Source: Bacteroidota bacterium
GTDB lineage: Bacteria; Bacteroidota; Bacteroidia; Chitinophagales; Chitinophagaceae
Reading direction: 5' to 3'
Length of the DNA: 32,051 nt
Assembly (NCBI GenBank): GCA_023411775.1
Contig: JAEYOL010000185.1
Span: forward strand, 1 to 32,051
Program-made: the position numbers and the translations under genes
The notes under the pieces: model-generated
What the model saw: the letters and a program-made list of their open reading frames with translations, nothing else
Told to the model about the DNA's origin: nothing
The model's database searches: none
Shown here: piece after piece, positions 30,675-32,051 of the stretch
Layout: each line of letters opens with the position of its first letter
Numbering within the stretch: position 1 is the first letter of the stretch

Positions 30675-30701
30675 TGCTATGAATTTTTTACGAACCATGA
30701 T

Positions 30702-31841
30702 CTAATTTTCCGCCGCTTTAGCAATCTCAATCATACACCGCTGCAACGAAAGCTTTAATGTTTTAAAATCACTGCTATTGCATTGCAGCGCGATCGTCAT
30801 CTTTTGTTGAGGGAAATAGGCCAGCTCGGTGAGGTATCCAGGGAAAAAGCCACTATGACCATATACGGGTCCAAGAGGGGTGGACCTGATGATTACTCCC
30901 AGGCCATATTTTGTGTTGGGACCTAATTTAGCAGGCACAGCCGATGAAAGCAATATCGTTGTATCAATGATTTTGCCTCCGTATAAAAGCATGCCCCATC
31001 TGGCAAGATCCGCCGTAGTAGAATATAAGCCGCCGCCGGTCCATTCAAATTGTGGGTTAATGATAAAACGTCCATCCGCGTCGATCACTTTGTCGCGACC
31101 GCCAAAAGCATTCGCATCACCTGCATAACCCTGCGCAAGTCCTGGCAACAGGCGCCGGTCGGAGGGACGCGTATTCAACAATTGATGAGGAATTAACAGC
31201 TCCGCCTGTAGCAATTCATAATATGGTTTACCAGCAAGTTTTTCCAGTATCATACCCAGCAGGATATAATTGGTGTCCGAGTAATCCCAACCATCGCCTG
31301 CATCGAATGCGGCTTTTTCATCCAGTACATAATTGATCAGTTTTTCGGGATTCCAAACTTTATCCGGGTCGGCGCTAAGGTCTTGCTGGAACGCCGGCTT
31401 GAATTCATACCTCATAATTCCGCTGCTATGGTTCATCAGCATTCTTACGGTCACGTCGGCGGCATTGGGCAGGCGGCTGAACCACTCATAATGGCCCAGG
31501 TAAGCCGAAACTTTTTGATCCAGCCCGAGTTTTTCCTGCATGATCAATTTGATGGCAAGAGCCGACACATAGGTTTTACCTACACTCCCCTGTAGCATCA
31601 TGTCGTCTACAGAGAGGGGTATTTTTTTCTCTTTATCGTTGTATCCGGCAACGAGTACAAGCGCGGGTTTATTTTCTTTTATCACGGCAAGACTCAGTCC
31701 GGGGAACTGACCCGCTACCTGCAGTGAATCAAGCAGGGCCTGGATGCTGCGCGTTTGCCCAATAGCACTATTCAGTAACAGAAGCAGGCAGGACAACAAA
31801 TAAACTTTTCGGAACATCCTTAAATTTTTGGAAAGATGCAT
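30702..31841 (-). CDS. Secreted serine hydrolase, class C beta-lactamase-like
   Basis: 379 residues from the ATG at 31841; Met9 (31817) gives a more compact signal peptide (MFRKVYLLSCLLLLLNSAIGQ) and is an equal candidate. The SxxK motif is Ser86-Val-Gly-Lys89 (LQGSVGKTY), the second motif is Tyr187-Ser-Asp189 (WDYSDTNYILLG; Asn is usual at the third place), and HSG at 329-331 (YGHSGFFPG) takes the place of KTG. The fold is that of class C beta-lactamases, D-alanyl-D-alanine peptidases and esterases; Bacteroidota carry many such proteins and most are not resistance enzymes. Periplasmic or surface. Substrate unknown. Confidence 0.88.
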   Translation of the reverse strand: MHLSKNLRMFRKVYLLSCLLLLLNSAIGQTRSIQALLDSLQVAGQFPGLSLAVIKENKPALVLVAGYNDKEKKIPLSVDDMMLQGSVGKTYVSALAIKLIMQEKLGLDQKVSAYLGHYEWFSRLPNAADVTVRMLMNHSSGIMRYEFKPAFQQDLSADPDKVWNPEKLINYVLDEKAAFDAGDGWDYSDTNYILLGMILEKLAGKPYYELLQAELLIPHQLLNTRPSDRRLLPGLAQGYAGDANAFGGRDKVIDADGRFIINPQFEWTGGGLYSTTADLARWGMLLYGGKIIDTTILLSSAVPAKLGPNTKYGLGVIIRSTPLGPVYGHSGFFPGYLTELAYFPQQKMTIALQCNSSDFKTLKLSLQRCMIEIAKAAEN

Positions 31842-32051
31842 CAAAAATCAACGGCTTGATGATCGCCTGAAATTGGAATTGGCCTTTTATAAAAATCCGG
31901 CACAAAACTGGTCTATTATAGAATCGTGTGGAAAAGCCCTGGTGTGGAAAGAATATTTTCAAAACTTAACATTCCATATTTTTCAAGCCAGGTCCTTTTC
32001 GTAACCAATTTTAAAACAGCTACTTACAACTTCAAACCCGGTAGCTGACCT

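Larger units (their letters stand above)
30177..30701. other. Gene-free convergent interval filled by REP-like repeats
   Basis: 525 bases between the transposase and the serine hydrolase (tail to tail). It contains a type A unit (30177-30342), a type B unit in opposite orientation (30391-30462 and similarity to about 30530) and another type A unit (30565-30674). Nothing else is seen. Confidence 0.7.

Noticed and set aside
31768..31962. 64-residue minus-strand frame overlapping the serine hydrolase start
   Set aside because: It overlaps the signal-peptide coding region in another frame and has no family features.

Overview
The window looks like chromosomal DNA from a Bacteroidota bacterium, most likely a member of the Chitinophagaceae or a close relative. 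The evidence is the family mix (SPASM radical SAM protein, FRGVWIATV-type GH10-like hydrolase, class C beta-lactamase-like lipid-anchored or secreted hydrolases, HisKA_3 kinases), weak or absent Shine-Dalgarno sequences, and several copies of the Bacteroidota -7 promoter element TAnnTTTG. No tRNA, rRNA, CRISPR array or phage module was seen. The species cannot be named from sequence alone.

Layout. 1-4420: a universal stress protein cut by the window edge, a secreted TPR protein with a good terminator, a degenerate trypsin-like protein fused to a predicted beta-barrel, then G-rich DNA and a 7-bp tandem repeat. 4427-6447: secreted thermonuclease, secreted phosphodiesterase/phosphatase, small lipoprotein. 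6584-10396: a tight four-gene operon of UbiA prenyltransferase, type III polyketide synthase, methyltransferase and FAD oxidoreductase, a plausible phenolic-lipid or quinone pathway, followed by a small membrane protein and a terminator. 10784-14729: a conserved hypothetical, a PhyH dioxygenase, a Gfo/Idh/MocA dehydrogenase preceded by helically phased TTCAAC repeats, a DMT exporter and a receiver-only regulator.

14730-15432 is a gene-free divergent interval filled by REP-like palindromic repeats. 15433-17187: single-domain asparaginase-like protein and a lipid-anchored subtilase. 17184-23032 (all minus): a signalling locus with two HisKA_3 sensor kinases, a full NarL-type regulator and a receiver-only paralogue; an inverted repeat TGTAG-N8/9-CTACA occurs in both of its larger intergenic gaps and may be a shared operator. 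23103-24664: a MATE exporter whose leader contains an eight-codon ORF (MKMTRVRL) and mutually compatible stem-loops, a candidate attenuator or riboswitch. 24722-29195: terminator, L,D-transpeptidase-like protein, overlapping radical SAM/DinB pair with a nearly leaderless promoter, MarR regulator, GH10-like hydrolase. 29196-30701: an IS200-like (RAYT-type) HUH transposase embedded in REP-like repeats with a 144-bp direct duplication including the 3' end of a second transposase copy. 30702-31841: serine hydrolase. The last 210 bases hold no gene I can support.

The strongest candidates for something new are the structured MATE leader with its tiny peptide, the UbiA-containing type III PKS operon, the shared inverted repeat in the signalling locus, and the REP/transposase unit together with its composite repeats at a second site 14 kb away. 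All functional statements come from motif reading without database searches.
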